A DNA stretch of 64,000 bases. Origin: Desulfurivibrionaceae bacterium. GTDB taxonomy: Bacteria > Desulfobacterota > Desulfobulbia > Desulfobulbales > VMSU01. This document shows positions 45,890 to 54,234 of this stretch, in pieces (positions within the stretch are counted from its first letter, which is position 1; each line of letters begins with the position of its first letter). Under the pieces are notes generated by a model. It worked only from the letters and a program-made list of their open reading frames with translations, was not told where the DNA came from and searched no databases. The DNA lies in assembly GCA_030145275.1 (NCBI GenBank), contig JAQYVV010000005.1, forward strand, positions 84,559 to 148,558, read 5' to 3'. A program made the translations under genes and the position numbers.

Positions 45890-48076
45890 ATGCAACAATA
45901 TCTATTTGACACTCCTGAACATAATAAAAAAAAGGAACCATCTTCCATAAGGGATCAACTGAATAGCTCGCAATTTGAGGCTGTTAGTCACATGGAAGGT
46001 CCTGCCCTGGTCATTGCCGGTGCCGGTAGCGGCAAAACAAGGACACTAGTATATAGAACTGCGTATCTTGTGGGAAAAGGAGTTTCCCCAGAGCGTATTT
46101 TATTGCTAACTTTTACCAGGAAAGCGGCCCAGGAAATGATTACCAGGGCATCTATGATCATAGATGATTCCTGCCGGATGGTCATGGGTGGAACCTTTCA
46201 TGCAGTGGCCAGTCAATTCTTAAGACGGTACGGACAATTTTTAGGATATCCCCCCAATTTCACAATAATCGATCAGGCAGACGCTGAAGGCATTATCAAT
46301 TTGTTGAAGGCATCGCTTAATTTTTCTGGTCTTGGCAAGAAATTCCCCTCCAAACGATTAATCGTAACTGCCATGAGTCAGTCTGTTAACAAGGCGATAC
46401 CCCTTACAGAAATAATCGCTGATCGATATTGGCATTTGCAGGAATACACAGAAGAACTTTTGACCATCAAGGAGCAATACCAAAAGTTCAAGCTCGAACA
46501 TGGATTGATGGATTATGACGATCTATTGGTTAACTGGAAAAGAATACTTCAAGAAAATGAAACGGCAAGAGATGAGATTTCCAGCAGGTTTAAGCATGTG
46601 ATGGTTGATGAATACCAGGATACAAACCATCTTCAGGCTGATATCGTCCGCCTTGTCGGGGCATATCATGAGAACATCATGGTTGTCGGGGATGATTCCC
46701 AATCTATTTACTCTTTCAGGGGAGCCGATTTTAAAAACATTATGGAGTTCCCGCGTCTCTTTCCAGATACAAAAGTTATTAGACTTGAAGAAAATTATCG
46801 GAGTACTCAACCGATTCTCACAATGACTAATGCCATAATTGAAAATGCGGTTGAAAAATACACCAAGAAATTGTTCAGCAGGGTCGATGGTGGTGATAAA
46901 CCAATAATTTTTGGTGCCAGAAATGAAAGTGACCAGGCACAATTTATAGTTCGAAAAATTGTTGAATTACTTAAGGAAGGGGAGAGTCTTAATGAAATAG
47001 CTGTCCTTTTTCGTTCAGGATATCATTCGTATAAACTTGAGCTTGAGTTGGCTAATCAGCAACTTTCTTTTGAAAAACGTGGAGGTATGAAGCTTACAGA
47101 GTCAGCCCATATCAAGGATGTCATTTCGCATCTTAGGGTGATCTCAAATAAACAGGATCATCTCTCCTGGAACCGTGTTTTGCTCCTTGTGGAAAAGGTA
47201 GGCCCTAAAACAGCACAAAAAATACTGGCTGCTGTTAAACAAAGTGAAGAACCACTGGATGCACTTCGTGCATATAAACCTGGAAAAACTTGGCAACATG
47301 GTTTTAACGAATTACTTGCATTGCTTGGAAATCTGGAAGATACCTCTTTATCCCCACTGGAGCAATTTGAAGTGGTGATGGAGTACTATCAGCCAATTTT
47401 TGAAAAATTATTTCACGATGATTATCCAACCAGAGCGCGAGATCTTGAACAGCTCAGATCCATTTTATCAGGATATGATGACCTGCAATCATTTATTGAT
47501 GATACGGCCCTTGACCCTCCTGGAAATTTAAGCGAACCAGAAGGGGATCTGCATGGTGACTCTGAAAAATTGATTCTATCAACCGTCCACTCCGCAAAAG
47601 GACTTGAGTGGAAGACCGTTTTTATTATTAATCTTGTGGAAGGGAAATTCCCATCTTCAATGGTGCGCCTTCCAGAAGAGATCGAAGAAGAGAGAAGGCT
47701 TCTCTATGTTGCTGCGACCAGAGCAAAAGAAAGATTGTTTTTAATCTATCCTCGTGAGGTGTTAAGTCCTAAAAGATATACTGAACCCGCGATAATTTCA
47801 CGTTTCCTAGAAGAAATACCTGCAGATTTTACCTATTCACCGGGCCGAAAATCATCTCTGCCAACTTTTGATGGAGCAGGTTTTACTGGGAAAACAGGAA
47901 AATCAAAACGAACTGAATCAGGAGATGTGGGTGTGGGAACCCAAATTAGGCACTCTTTTTTTGGGGAAGGAAAAGTTCAAAAGAATGTGGGGCCGCGCAC
48001 AGTATCTATTTTTTTCCCTCGCCATGGCTTAAAAACAATTAACCTAGATTATGCAAAGGTGGAGATTCTTTCTTAA
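45890..48076 (+). CDS. UvrD/Rep/PcrA-family ATP-dependent DNA helicase
   Basis: 728 residues. SF1A motifs: Q motif LNSSQFEAV, Walker A AGAGSGKTRTL (about 43-53), LTFTRKAAQEM, GTFHAVAS, VDEYQDTNHLQ (motif II), VVGDDSQSIYSFRGA (III), LEENYRS (IV), LSTVHSAKGLEWKTVFI (V) and LLYVAATRAKERL (VI). 3'-5' helicase acting in repair or replication restart. The start is only seven bases after the upstream terminator and no Shine-Dalgarno is visible, so a leaderless or weakly initiated message is likely. Coupled to folC by a one-base TAATG overlap. Confidence 0.93.
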   Translation: MQQYLFDTPEHNKKKEPSSIRDQLNSSQFEAVSHMEGPALVIAGAGSGKTRTLVYRTAYLVGKGVSPERILLLTFTRKAAQEMITRASMIIDDSCRMVMGGTFHAVASQFLRRYGQFLGYPPNFTIIDQADAEGIINLLKASLNFSGLGKKFPSKRLIVTAMSQSVNKAIPLTEIIADRYWHLQEYTEELLTIKEQYQKFKLEHGLMDYDDLLVNWKRILQENETARDEISSRFKHVMVDEYQDTNHLQADIVRLVGAYHENIMVVGDDSQSIYSFRGADFKNIMEFPRLFPDTKVIRLEENYRSTQPILTMTNAIIENAVEKYTKKLFSRVDGGDKPIIFGARNESDQAQFIVRKIVELLKEGESLNEIAVLFRSGYHSYKLELELANQQLSFEKRGGMKLTESAHIKDVISHLRVISNKQDHLSWNRVLLLVEKVGPKTAQKILAAVKQSEEPLDALRAYKPGKTWQHGFNELLALLGNLEDTSLSPLEQFEVVMEYYQPIFEKLFHDDYPTRARDLEQLRSILSGYDDLQSFIDDTALDPPGNLSEPEGDLHGDSEKLILSTVHSAKGLEWKTVFIINLVEGKFPSSMVRLPEEIEEERRLLYVAATRAKERLFLIYPREVLSPKRYTEPAIISRFLEEIPADFTYSPGRKSSLPTFDGAGFTGKTGKSKRTESGDVGVGTQIRHSFFGEGKVQKNVGPRTVSIFFPRHGLKTINLDYAKVEILS

Positions 48077-49428
48077 TGGACTACAAAGAAGCATGGCAAT
48101 TTCTGGATGATTTGCAGTTTTTCAAAATAAAACTTGGGCTTGAGTCAATGAAGAGTTTTCTTGCAAGCCTGGATCAGCCCCAGAAAAAATTGAAATTCGT
48201 GCATATTGCCGGCACAAACGGAAAAGGCTCAACTGCCGCGAATCTTTTTTCAATCTTGCATGAGGCAGGCTTTAAGGTTGGACTGTATTCATCGCCGCAT
48301 TTAAGCTCTGTTAGGGAACGATTCAAAATAAATGAACAGTACATATCTGAAAATGATTTCGCCAAGTTTGCTGAACAGATAATTACCATCCTGCAAGATA
48401 GGCAGATTACATATTTTGAATTCACCACTACCCTTGCCCTGCTCTGGTTTGCCGCCGAAAATGTTGATCTTGTCCTTATGGAAGTTGGGATGGGGGGAAG
48501 GTTAGATGCCACCAATGTTATAAAACCGTTAGTCTCTGTGATAACCAATGTTTCTATGGACCATGAAGCCTATCTTGGTGACACTCTTTCTGCCGTTGCC
48601 GCAGAAAAGGCAGGGGTTATTAAAGAAGATATCCCAGTTGTAACTGCCGCAGGAAAAGATGACTCCCGAATAATTATTAAAAAAAGAACGAAGGAATTAA
48701 ATGCTCCATTATATCTCTTGGGCAGGGATTTTTCTGTACAGGAAGAACATGACCACGGCTGGGAGTATGGAGGGATAAAGCAAGGGGTTCAATACAGCAA
48801 ACTTGTCAGTGGCTTATACGGTTCTCATCAAATTGAAAATTCGGCAATAGCACTAGCCGTCCTTGAACTTCTAAAACCTCACGGTTTTGAGGTGTCGGAA
48901 AAGGATATTAGAACAGGCCTTAAAAAAACGCGTTGGCCTGGACGGCTTGAATATTTTGTTATTGATCGCGCCACAAAGAAGATCATCCCGGATGGGAAAA
49001 AGACTGAAGAGGCATCTGTGCAAAATGATCATAATATCGTTAGATTTCTCCTCGATGGGGCCCATAATCCGGCTGGAATTGAGAGCTTACAGAAAGTTCT
49101 ACAGGAGTTGTTTACCTACAACTCTTTGATAGGCGTATTTGCCAGTATGGCTGACAAAGATATTCGCAATAGCCTTCTGCCAATCGCTCCACTTTTTGCA
49201 CACATTATACTAACAAGACCAGAAAACGAAAGGTCAGCTAGGCCAGTTGATCTTAAAAGCATGTTGCCTGAGGAGATTCAAAATAGGGTCATCTGTACTG
49301 ATTCCGTCACTTTGGCACTTGATAAGGCCGTAGAACTTGCAAAAACCGGCGATCTTGTTTGTGTTGCGGGCTCCCTCTACCTAATCGGCAAGGCCAGGCA
49401 TATTCTGTTGGGAGAACTTGCGATATGA
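48076..49428 (+). CDS. folC: Bifunctional folylpolyglutamate synthase / dihydrofolate synthase
   Basis: 450 residues, Mur-ligase fold: P-loop IAGTNGKGSTAANLFS, YSSPHLSSVRERF, EVGMGGRLDATN, ITNVSMDHEAYLGDT and LLDGAHNPAGIESL. Adds glutamate to dihydropteroate and folates; needed for tetrahydrofolate used by fhs, folD and thyX in this window. Start overlaps the helicase stop by one base and its own stop overlaps the HNH gene start (ATGA), a three-gene translationally coupled set. Confidence 0.95.
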   Translation: MDYKEAWQFLDDLQFFKIKLGLESMKSFLASLDQPQKKLKFVHIAGTNGKGSTAANLFSILHEAGFKVGLYSSPHLSSVRERFKINEQYISENDFAKFAEQIITILQDRQITYFEFTTTLALLWFAAENVDLVLMEVGMGGRLDATNVIKPLVSVITNVSMDHEAYLGDTLSAVAAEKAGVIKEDIPVVTAAGKDDSRIIIKKRTKELNAPLYLLGRDFSVQEEHDHGWEYGGIKQGVQYSKLVSGLYGSHQIENSAIALAVLELLKPHGFEVSEKDIRTGLKKTRWPGRLEYFVIDRATKKIIPDGKKTEEASVQNDHNIVRFLLDGAHNPAGIESLQKVLQELFTYNSLIGVFASMADKDIRNSLLPIAPLFAHIILTRPENERSARPVDLKSMLPEEIQNRVICTDSVTLALDKAVELAKTGDLVCVAGSLYLIGKARHILLGELAI

Positions 49429-49724
49429 ATTTTGATGATAATTTCTTTGGCGGGGTCGATACTAAGGTTATCAATAAAGAAAAATCAAAGGCCCGGGAAA
49501 TGAGAAAAACCCAGTGGTGGCAAAATAAAATTGGCCAAGAAACTTGCTACTATTGCGCCGAGCAAACTGACAAAAAACAACTTACCATGGATCATATCGT
49601 CCCTCTGGCAAGAGGGGGGCGAAGCACCAAGGGTAATATTGTGGCCTGCTGCAAAAGTTGCAATACGAAGAAAAAAACACTTCTGCCGCTAGAGTGGCAG
49701 GAATATATGGATTCTCTAGGATAA
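49425..49724 (+). CDS. HNH endonuclease-domain protein
   Basis: 99 residues from ATG 49425, which overlaps the folC stop (ATGA). C-Y-Y-C zinc pair at about 42-45, core LTMDHIVPLARGG with the His of HNH, NIVACCKSCNTKKK with the Asn and second zinc pair. Stand-alone HNH nucleases of this size are common; function could be DNA repair-associated or unknown. Its coupling to folC and the helicase is unusual for a selfish element and suggests a housekeeping role. Confidence 0.85.
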   Translation: MNFDDNFFGGVDTKVINKEKSKAREMRKTQWWQNKIGQETCYYCAEQTDKKQLTMDHIVPLARGGRSTKGNIVACCKSCNTKKKTLLPLEWQEYMDSLG

Positions 49725-49728
49725 AAAA

Positions 49729-49800
49729 GTTGAAAGTTGAAAGTTGCAAGTTGTTACCAAATAAGTCTCGAACATCTCCCCCCTTTCAACTTTCAACTTG
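49729..49800. terminator. Long inverted repeat between convergent genes, probable bidirectional terminator
   Basis: AAGTTGAAAGTTGAAAG (49729-49745) is the perfect inverted copy of 49784-49800. The arms are made of a repeated 7-base unit. It separates the convergent HNH and phosphofructokinase genes. Confidence 0.6.
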
Positions 49801-49823
49801 CATCTTGCATCTAGCTTTTATCT

Positions 49824-50915
49824 TCAATCGCCGAAACAGATTCCAATTTCTCGGGCGGTTAATAGTTTGTCATCGTTGGTGTCAACCATCTTTCTTTTTT
49901 TAGTAGCTTCTTCCAAAGTGACCTCTTCCATGTCCCCTGCTTTTAATGAGACCATGTGCCCAAAGAGGCCGGCTCCTGCCATTCGAACTGCGGCGGCACC
50001 GAATCGTAAGGCTAGAAGCCTATCAAATGTAGTGGGAGATCCACCTCGTTGAATATGGCCAAGAACTAGAGATCTTGTGTCTTTCTCTGTCCTTTCTCTG
50101 ATCTCTTTTGCAACCCACTCTCCAATACCACCAAGCAACACTTCTTCACGGCCAAGTTCTCCTTGCCCTTCCTTGTGTATAACCTGTGAGCCCATGGCTT
50201 TAGCACCTTCAGCAACTACCACGATGGCATAATGTTTGCCGTGAAGATCGTTGTCGTTAATTTTTTCGCATACCTTATCAATATCAAATGGGATCTCAGG
50301 GATGAGAATGACATCAGCTCCCCCTGAGATTCCAGAGTTTAATGCTATCCAGCCGGATTCTCGCCCCATGACTTCCACGACCATTACTCTATCATGTGAT
50401 TTAGCGGTGGAGTGCAGCTTGTCGAGGGCATCTGTGGCAGTTGAGACGGCGGTATCAAATCCAAAGGTCAATTGTGTGGCGTAAAGATCATTGTCTATTG
50501 TTTTTGGAACCCCGATAACGGGCATACCTTTTTCTTCGTAGAATCTCCTGGCAATATCAAGACTTCCGTCACCTCCGACGGCAATATGACACAAAAAGCC
50601 CATTCGAGTGAAATTTCGCATGATTTTGTCTGATATATCTAGGATTTGAATTTCGCCCGCTAAATTTTCAACTGGCATGCCAAAGGGGTTGCCTTTATTG
50701 GTTGATCCTAAAATAGTGCCGCCAAGAGAAGTTATGTCTGCAACTTTTTCAGGGGTTAAGCGTGTCAGTTCTTCGGGATCTAAAAGTCCTTTGTAGCCGC
50801 ATCGACTACCGTACACCTCCCAGCCTTTGTTATGGGCCGACATGACAACTGCGTATATAACGGCATTGAGTCCTGGAGCATCTCCGCCACCAGTGGAAAT
50901 AATAAGTTTTTTCAT
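49824..50915 (-). CDS. pfkA: 6-phosphofructokinase (probable ATP-dependent)
   Basis: 363 residues, GGGAG upstream. GGDAPGLNA at the start, LGGTILGST, VGGDGSLDIARR, PKTIDNDLYAT, EVMGRESGWIAL and LGHIQRGGSP. At the donor-selecting positions it has Gly in GGDGS (ATP type) and Lys in PKTID (the lysine is typical of PPi enzymes), a mixed signature that argues for ATP as donor with possible PPi use. First committed step of glycolysis. Confidence 0.92.
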   Translation of the reverse strand: MKKLIISTGGGDAPGLNAVIYAVVMSAHNKGWEVYGSRCGYKGLLDPEELTRLTPEKVADITSLGGTILGSTNKGNPFGMPVENLAGEIQILDISDKIMRNFTRMGFLCHIAVGGDGSLDIARRFYEEKGMPVIGVPKTIDNDLYATQLTFGFDTAVSTATDALDKLHSTAKSHDRVMVVEVMGRESGWIALNSGISGGADVILIPEIPFDIDKVCEKINDNDLHGKHYAIVVVAEGAKAMGSQVIHKEGQGELGREEVLLGGIGEWVAKEIRERTEKDTRSLVLGHIQRGGSPTTFDRLLALRFGAAAVRMAGAGLFGHMVSLKAGDMEEVTLEEATKKRKMVDTNDDKLLTAREIGICFGD

Positions 50916-51049
50916 GTATTCTCCCGCATGATTTACGTTCTAACTTTTCTGTAATAATATATATCGTATAAATAATAAAAAGTTAAAGTAAAGAAAATTA
51001 TTACCCAAAAAAAATGTTGTTTTTGATCGGATTTACATGTCTGAGGCGG

Positions 51050-51078
51050 TTGACATCTGTTTGATTAGATCTTAAAGT
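51050..51078 (+). promoter_or_regulatory. Candidate promoter of the selenoprotein gene
   Basis: TTGACA (51050-51055), 17-base spacer, TAAAGT (51073-51078), 66 bases before the start codon. Confidence 0.5.
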
Positions 51079-51143
51079 GGCTCTTATAGTTCTTTAATAA
51101 AAATTTAGGCTTATTACTAATACTTATATTTGGGAGAAAGACG

Positions 51144-51479
51144 ATGCTTGAAGTAACTGAAATGGCTATAGGAAAACTTAAAGAATATTTGGAGCAGAAT
51201 AATATAAATTCTGCTGTGCGAATAGCTCTGATGCAAGGCGGCTGAGCCGGACCCTCTTTGGGATTGGCTCTGGATGAGCCAAAAGATAGTGATGAAACTT
51301 ACGATAATGATGACCTTAATTTTCTTGTGGATGCAGAGCTGATGAAAAACTGCCAAGAGATAAAAGTAGATTTTAATGATGATGGACATCGTTCCGGTTT
51401 TGCTATAACTTCGAAGGCACCGATTGCCGGTGCTGGTGGAAGCTGTGGCAGTTCTTGCGGAAGTGGCGGCTGCGGCTGA
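51144..51479 (+). CDS. HesB/IscA-type selenoprotein with in-frame UGA (Sec34)
   Basis: One reading frame from ATG 51144 (GGGAGAAAG upstream) to TGA 51477 is interrupted only by TGA at 51243-51245. Reading this as selenocysteine gives 111 residues. The Sec sits in ALMQGGUAGPSLGLALDEP, exactly where A-type Fe-S carriers (IscA, ErpA) have their first cluster cysteine (SGCSG...DEP). The C-terminus is rich in Cys (GSCGSSCGSGGCG), replacing the CGCG of IscA. HesB-like selenoproteins are an established family in Deltaproteobacteria. A hairpin right after the UGA fits a bacterial SECIS. Standard gene callers would report only the fragment from 51258. Likely role: Fe-S cluster or sulfur handling. Confidence 0.9.
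51244..51270 (+). promoter_or_regulatory. Probable SECIS hairpin for selenocysteine insertion
   Basis: GAGCC (51244-51248) pairs with GGCTC (51266-51270); inner CCC (51252-51254) pairs with GGG (51260-51262) around loop TCTTT, with GGA and ATT as internal loop. It begins at the UGA itself, as bacterial SECIS elements do. Confidence 0.75.
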
Positions 51480-51501
51480 TAAAGAAAAGAAAATGAAGCA
51501 T

Positions 51502-51532
51502 AAAAAAAGCCCCTCTAGCAGGGGCTTTTTTT
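51502..51532 (+). terminator. Rho-independent terminator after the selenoprotein gene
   Basis: AAAAAAAGCCCC (51502-51513) pairs with GGGGCTTTTTTT (51521-51532), loop TCTAGCA. Because the stem is symmetrical it may also stop the convergent gene. Confidence 0.92.
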
Positions 51533-51565
51533 ATGTCCTATATGTTTTGAGCTTCGTTTCGTTTT

Positions 51566-52906
51566 TTAAAGTTTAGATAAATCTACACCTCTGTCAATTT
51601 TGCTAAATCTCTTCAGCTTCTCCTCGTCTAATCGACCAATTGTTACGGTCAAGGGTTCATTTCTATTCTGAGCCAATTTGCACCAGTTTTTAATTTCTGC
51701 CTGTAATTTCTCTTCTCCCACTTTCCTGCTCACTTTTGTGGCTTGATTGACTGAGTTATCCATCAAGCCTGAATTTATGTAGGTCCATAAATTGTCACGT
51801 TTTGCCACAACACCTGTATGTCCACGTGAGGGGGTGGAAAAAGAGAGAATTAGCCCAGTCTCAAGGTTGTTTTCTATTTCTGAAAAAATTTCATCACTCT
51901 GTTTTTCCGAGTTGGTTATTGATAGGTAGGTTTTTGAATGGAGTGTTGTCCCGGTGTTTTTTACCAATCCTTCCCCCGTGAGAAATGCGTTTCCTGGTAA
52001 TCCTTTAAACTTCGCAGCAGTCTCTAAGGATTGTCTTAGTCCTCCCTTTCCTTGATAATTCACACCTTGCTTGATCAGTCCCCGGACAACCAGTCCGTAA
52101 CAATCTATTTCATTATATGGTTTGCCAATAAGCGGCTTAATTGAATCCGCCAGTTTTTCAGAAAAACTTGTCTCTGCATTTGTCTGTGAATAATGCGTTT
52201 CAAATGTCGGATACGTGGGTGCTTTAAAAGCTTGAACTTTTGTATAAGCTTTTATGTTGCCATTATTAAATATCAGTTCATTGGTCGATGTGTTCAGATC
52301 TACTTTCGTCCCTGGAGTAAGTGCCGTAAAAGGTTTTTCCTGGTTAACAGGGTCATATATTATATTCCAAAAATTACCGGGGATGTTTTTATTGTTTTCA
52401 AGCAAATGCGAAACCGTGGAGTTTTCTTTTGAAATGACACCAACGGTAATTTGTTCTTCATTTTTTATAGGGGGAGGAGTGCTTGGTAGTAAGGCACTTT
52501 TCTCAAATGGCGGCGCTTGACTTGTCGCGATAGCATGATTTGTATCTGTTGTCGTGAACTTTGACCAGACCAACTCATTTGTCTGCCGATCTATGGATAC
52601 CTTTGTTCCCGGCAGCATATTGGTATATTGCTTGTTCTTGTTGATATCAGAATAAATGATATTCCAATACTCATCCTTGAAAGATTCATTGTTTTTAAGG
52701 ATATGGGAAACTGTTGGTGTGTCTTCGCTTATTAGACCTACCTCGATTAAATTATTTACCTTCTTTTGCACAACTGGGTTTTCAGTCGGTAAACCAATTT
52801 CTTTTTGTTTGTTCAGGAGTTGGGCAAAGCTATTTTTCTGGATTGATTTCTGATGTTGTTGTAAGGGTATTAACTGCTGCTGTTCTGAAATAGATGTAAC
52901 TGGCAT
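51566..52906 (-). CDS. NlpC/P60-like cysteine hydrolase with two tandem about 60-residue modules
   Basis: 446 residues from ATG 52906 with AGGAG upstream; the frame extends 8 codons further without a ribosome-binding site. No signal peptide. Two copies of a module occur at about 56-114 and 155-213, each reading ISxExxTVSHxLxNN...WNIIY...N..xxT.L.PGTKV...TNEL. They look LysM-like in layout but I do not recognise them for certain. The C-terminal domain has a candidate catalytic Cys269 (EIDCYGLVVRGLI) and His363 (SRGHTGVV), as in NlpC/P60 peptidoglycan hydrolases or amidases. Possibly a cell-wall enzyme exported by a non-Sec route. Confidence 0.65.
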   Translation of the reverse strand: MPVTSISEQQQLIPLQQHQKSIQKNSFAQLLNKQKEIGLPTENPVVQKKVNNLIEVGLISEDTPTVSHILKNNESFKDEYWNIIYSDINKNKQYTNMLPGTKVSIDRQTNELVWSKFTTTDTNHAIATSQAPPFEKSALLPSTPPPIKNEEQITVGVISKENSTVSHLLENNKNIPGNFWNIIYDPVNQEKPFTALTPGTKVDLNTSTNELIFNNGNIKAYTKVQAFKAPTYPTFETHYSQTNAETSFSEKLADSIKPLIGKPYNEIDCYGLVVRGLIKQGVNYQGKGGLRQSLETAAKFKGLPGNAFLTGEGLVKNTGTTLHSKTYLSITNSEKQSDEIFSEIENNLETGLILSFSTPSRGHTGVVAKRDNLWTYINSGLMDNSVNQATKVSRKVGEEKLQAEIKNWCKLAQNRNEPLTVTIGRLDEEKLKRFSKIDRGVDLSKL

Positions 52907-53159
52907 TATTGTTCTCCTGTCCCAATACAATCGTATTTTTCTCTTTCGAGTTTACAAATTTATTTAAAGTATTTATTCTCTGTCGATGCAAATAGCATAC
53001 CATGAAAATATTTCAAGAAAATGTGTCTTGATGCTGTAAAATAAGTACAAGATAACAGGTCGTTAGGTGTTTTGTGCAGGGTAGGGGCTTATTTGTTTCT
53101 TTTTGGAAAGACGTGGGGTTTGTTGGCAAAGAGTCAAAGAATGAACAGTTGCTTTAATC

Positions 53160-53311
53160 GTAATTATTCAGGGTAGGCTGGAAATTACCCTTAACTCCAG
53201 GCTGTAACTGTTCAGATGTGCTTCATATTCGTTCATTTAGGGCTTCGAAGTATACTTGTGCTATTCGAGAAGACCTAAATGGGCGAAGATGGAGTGCAGC
53301 TGAATAGTTAC
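53160..53311. repeat. Family C palindromic repeat, copy C2
   Basis: GTAATTATTCAG at 53160 to CTGAATAGTTAC at 53300-53311, with an additional internal GTAACTGTTCAG at 53204-53215, so the left end is duplicated. The interior matches C1 over most of its length. Confidence 0.8.
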
Positions 53312-53331
53312 CTTTAATCTTGCTTTTTAGT

Positions 53332-53347
53332 ACCTAAATAATTAGGT
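53332..53347. promoter_or_regulatory. Palindrome upstream of nifU, candidate operator
   Basis: ACCTAA and TTAGGT are perfect inverted copies around ATAA, 54 bases before the nifU start. An Rrf2/IscR-type regulator is a possibility, but the sequence does not match a known IscR consensus clearly. Confidence 0.3.
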
Positions 53348-53400
53348 TGAAAAATTCAAGTTTGTGAGAAAATAGATATCTTTTAAAGGAGATTTTTCAT

Positions 53401-54234
53401 ATGTGGGAATATACTGATAAAGTGAAAGAGCACTTCATGAATCCGCTTAATGTCGGAGAGATTGAAAATGCTGAAGGGACCGGGGATGTCGGTTCCCTTG
53501 CTTGTGGCGATGCCTTGAAGCTTACCCTTAAGATTGTAGATGATATTATCGTTGACGCTCAATTTAAAACTTTTGGCTGTGCCAGTGCCATAGCATCTTC
53601 TTCTGCCCTTACCGAAATGGTTAAAGGCTTGCCGGTGGATGAAGCTGCGAAAATAACCAATGAGGATATAGCCCAATTTCTTGGGGGGCTGCCAAAGGAG
53701 AAAATGCACTGTTCGGTTATGGGACGTGAAGCACTTGAGGCTGCCATTGCCAATTATAAAGGGGTTCCTCTTCGTGTTGCAGAAGGTGATGTCGTTTGTG
53801 AGTGTTTTGGCGTCACTGATCTCGAAGTAAAAAGGGCCATTCAGGAGAGTAACCTGCACACCGTTGAAGAAGTTACCAACTTCACCAAGGCGGGAGGCGG
53901 CTGCGGGAAATGCCATGATAGGCTACAGGAGCTTATTGATGAAGTACAGAAAGACTCCACCGCAAAAATTATTCCAATGAAAGGGCCCAAAAGGATGACC
54001 ACTCTCCAGAAAATCAAGATGATTGAAGAGGTTCTTGAGAGAGAAATAAGACCTGTCTTGAAAAAAGATGGTGGGGATATTGAGCTGGTTGATGTCGATG
54101 GTGATTATGTTCTTGTTTCCTTGCGAGGTGCATGCGGCAGTTGTGCCAAATCCCAAACAACATTGAAGGAATATGTTGAGAAAAAATTGCGTGAGCAAGT
54201 TATAGACACCTTGATCGTGGAGGAAGATAAATAG
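53401..54234 (+). CDS. nifU: NifU Fe-S cluster scaffold (three-domain form)
   Basis: 277 residues, AAAGGAG upstream. IscU-like domain with cluster ligands Cys35 (SLACGD), Cys60 (TFGCASA) and Cys104 (MHCSVMG); central bacterioferritin-associated ferredoxin-like domain with Cys133/135 and Cys168/171 (a permanent 2Fe-2S); C-terminal NifU domain with CGSC at 245-248 in place of the usual CSSC-like pair. Builds 2Fe-2S and 4Fe-4S clusters with sulfur from NifS. Its TAG stop overlaps the GTG start of nifS. Confidence 0.95.
   Translation: MWEYTDKVKEHFMNPLNVGEIENAEGTGDVGSLACGDALKLTLKIVDDIIVDAQFKTFGCASAIASSSALTEMVKGLPVDEAAKITNEDIAQFLGGLPKEKMHCSVMGREALEAAIANYKGVPLRVAEGDVVCECFGVTDLEVKRAIQESNLHTVEEVTNFTKAGGGCGKCHDRLQELIDEVQKDSTAKIIPMKGPKRMTTLQKIKMIEEVLEREIRPVLKKDGGDIELVDVDGDYVLVSLRGACGSCAKSQTTLKEYVEKKLREQVIDTLIVEEDK

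Larger units (their letters stand above)
52907..53400. other. 494-base intergenic region upstream of nifU
   Basis: Holds family C copy C2 and the small palindrome at 53332-53347. From 52931 to 53159 I see nothing recognisable. Confidence 0.55.

Noticed and set aside
49359..49424. Upstream extension of the HNH protein
   Set aside because: The extra codons are folC sequence in another frame; the ATGA overlap start at 49425 is the natural one.
51258..51479. Stand-alone 73-residue frame, or a pseudogene with a nonsense mutation
   Set aside because: The upstream 33 codons match A-type carriers, the TGA replaces the key Cys, and a SECIS-like hairpin follows; selenocysteine explains it better.
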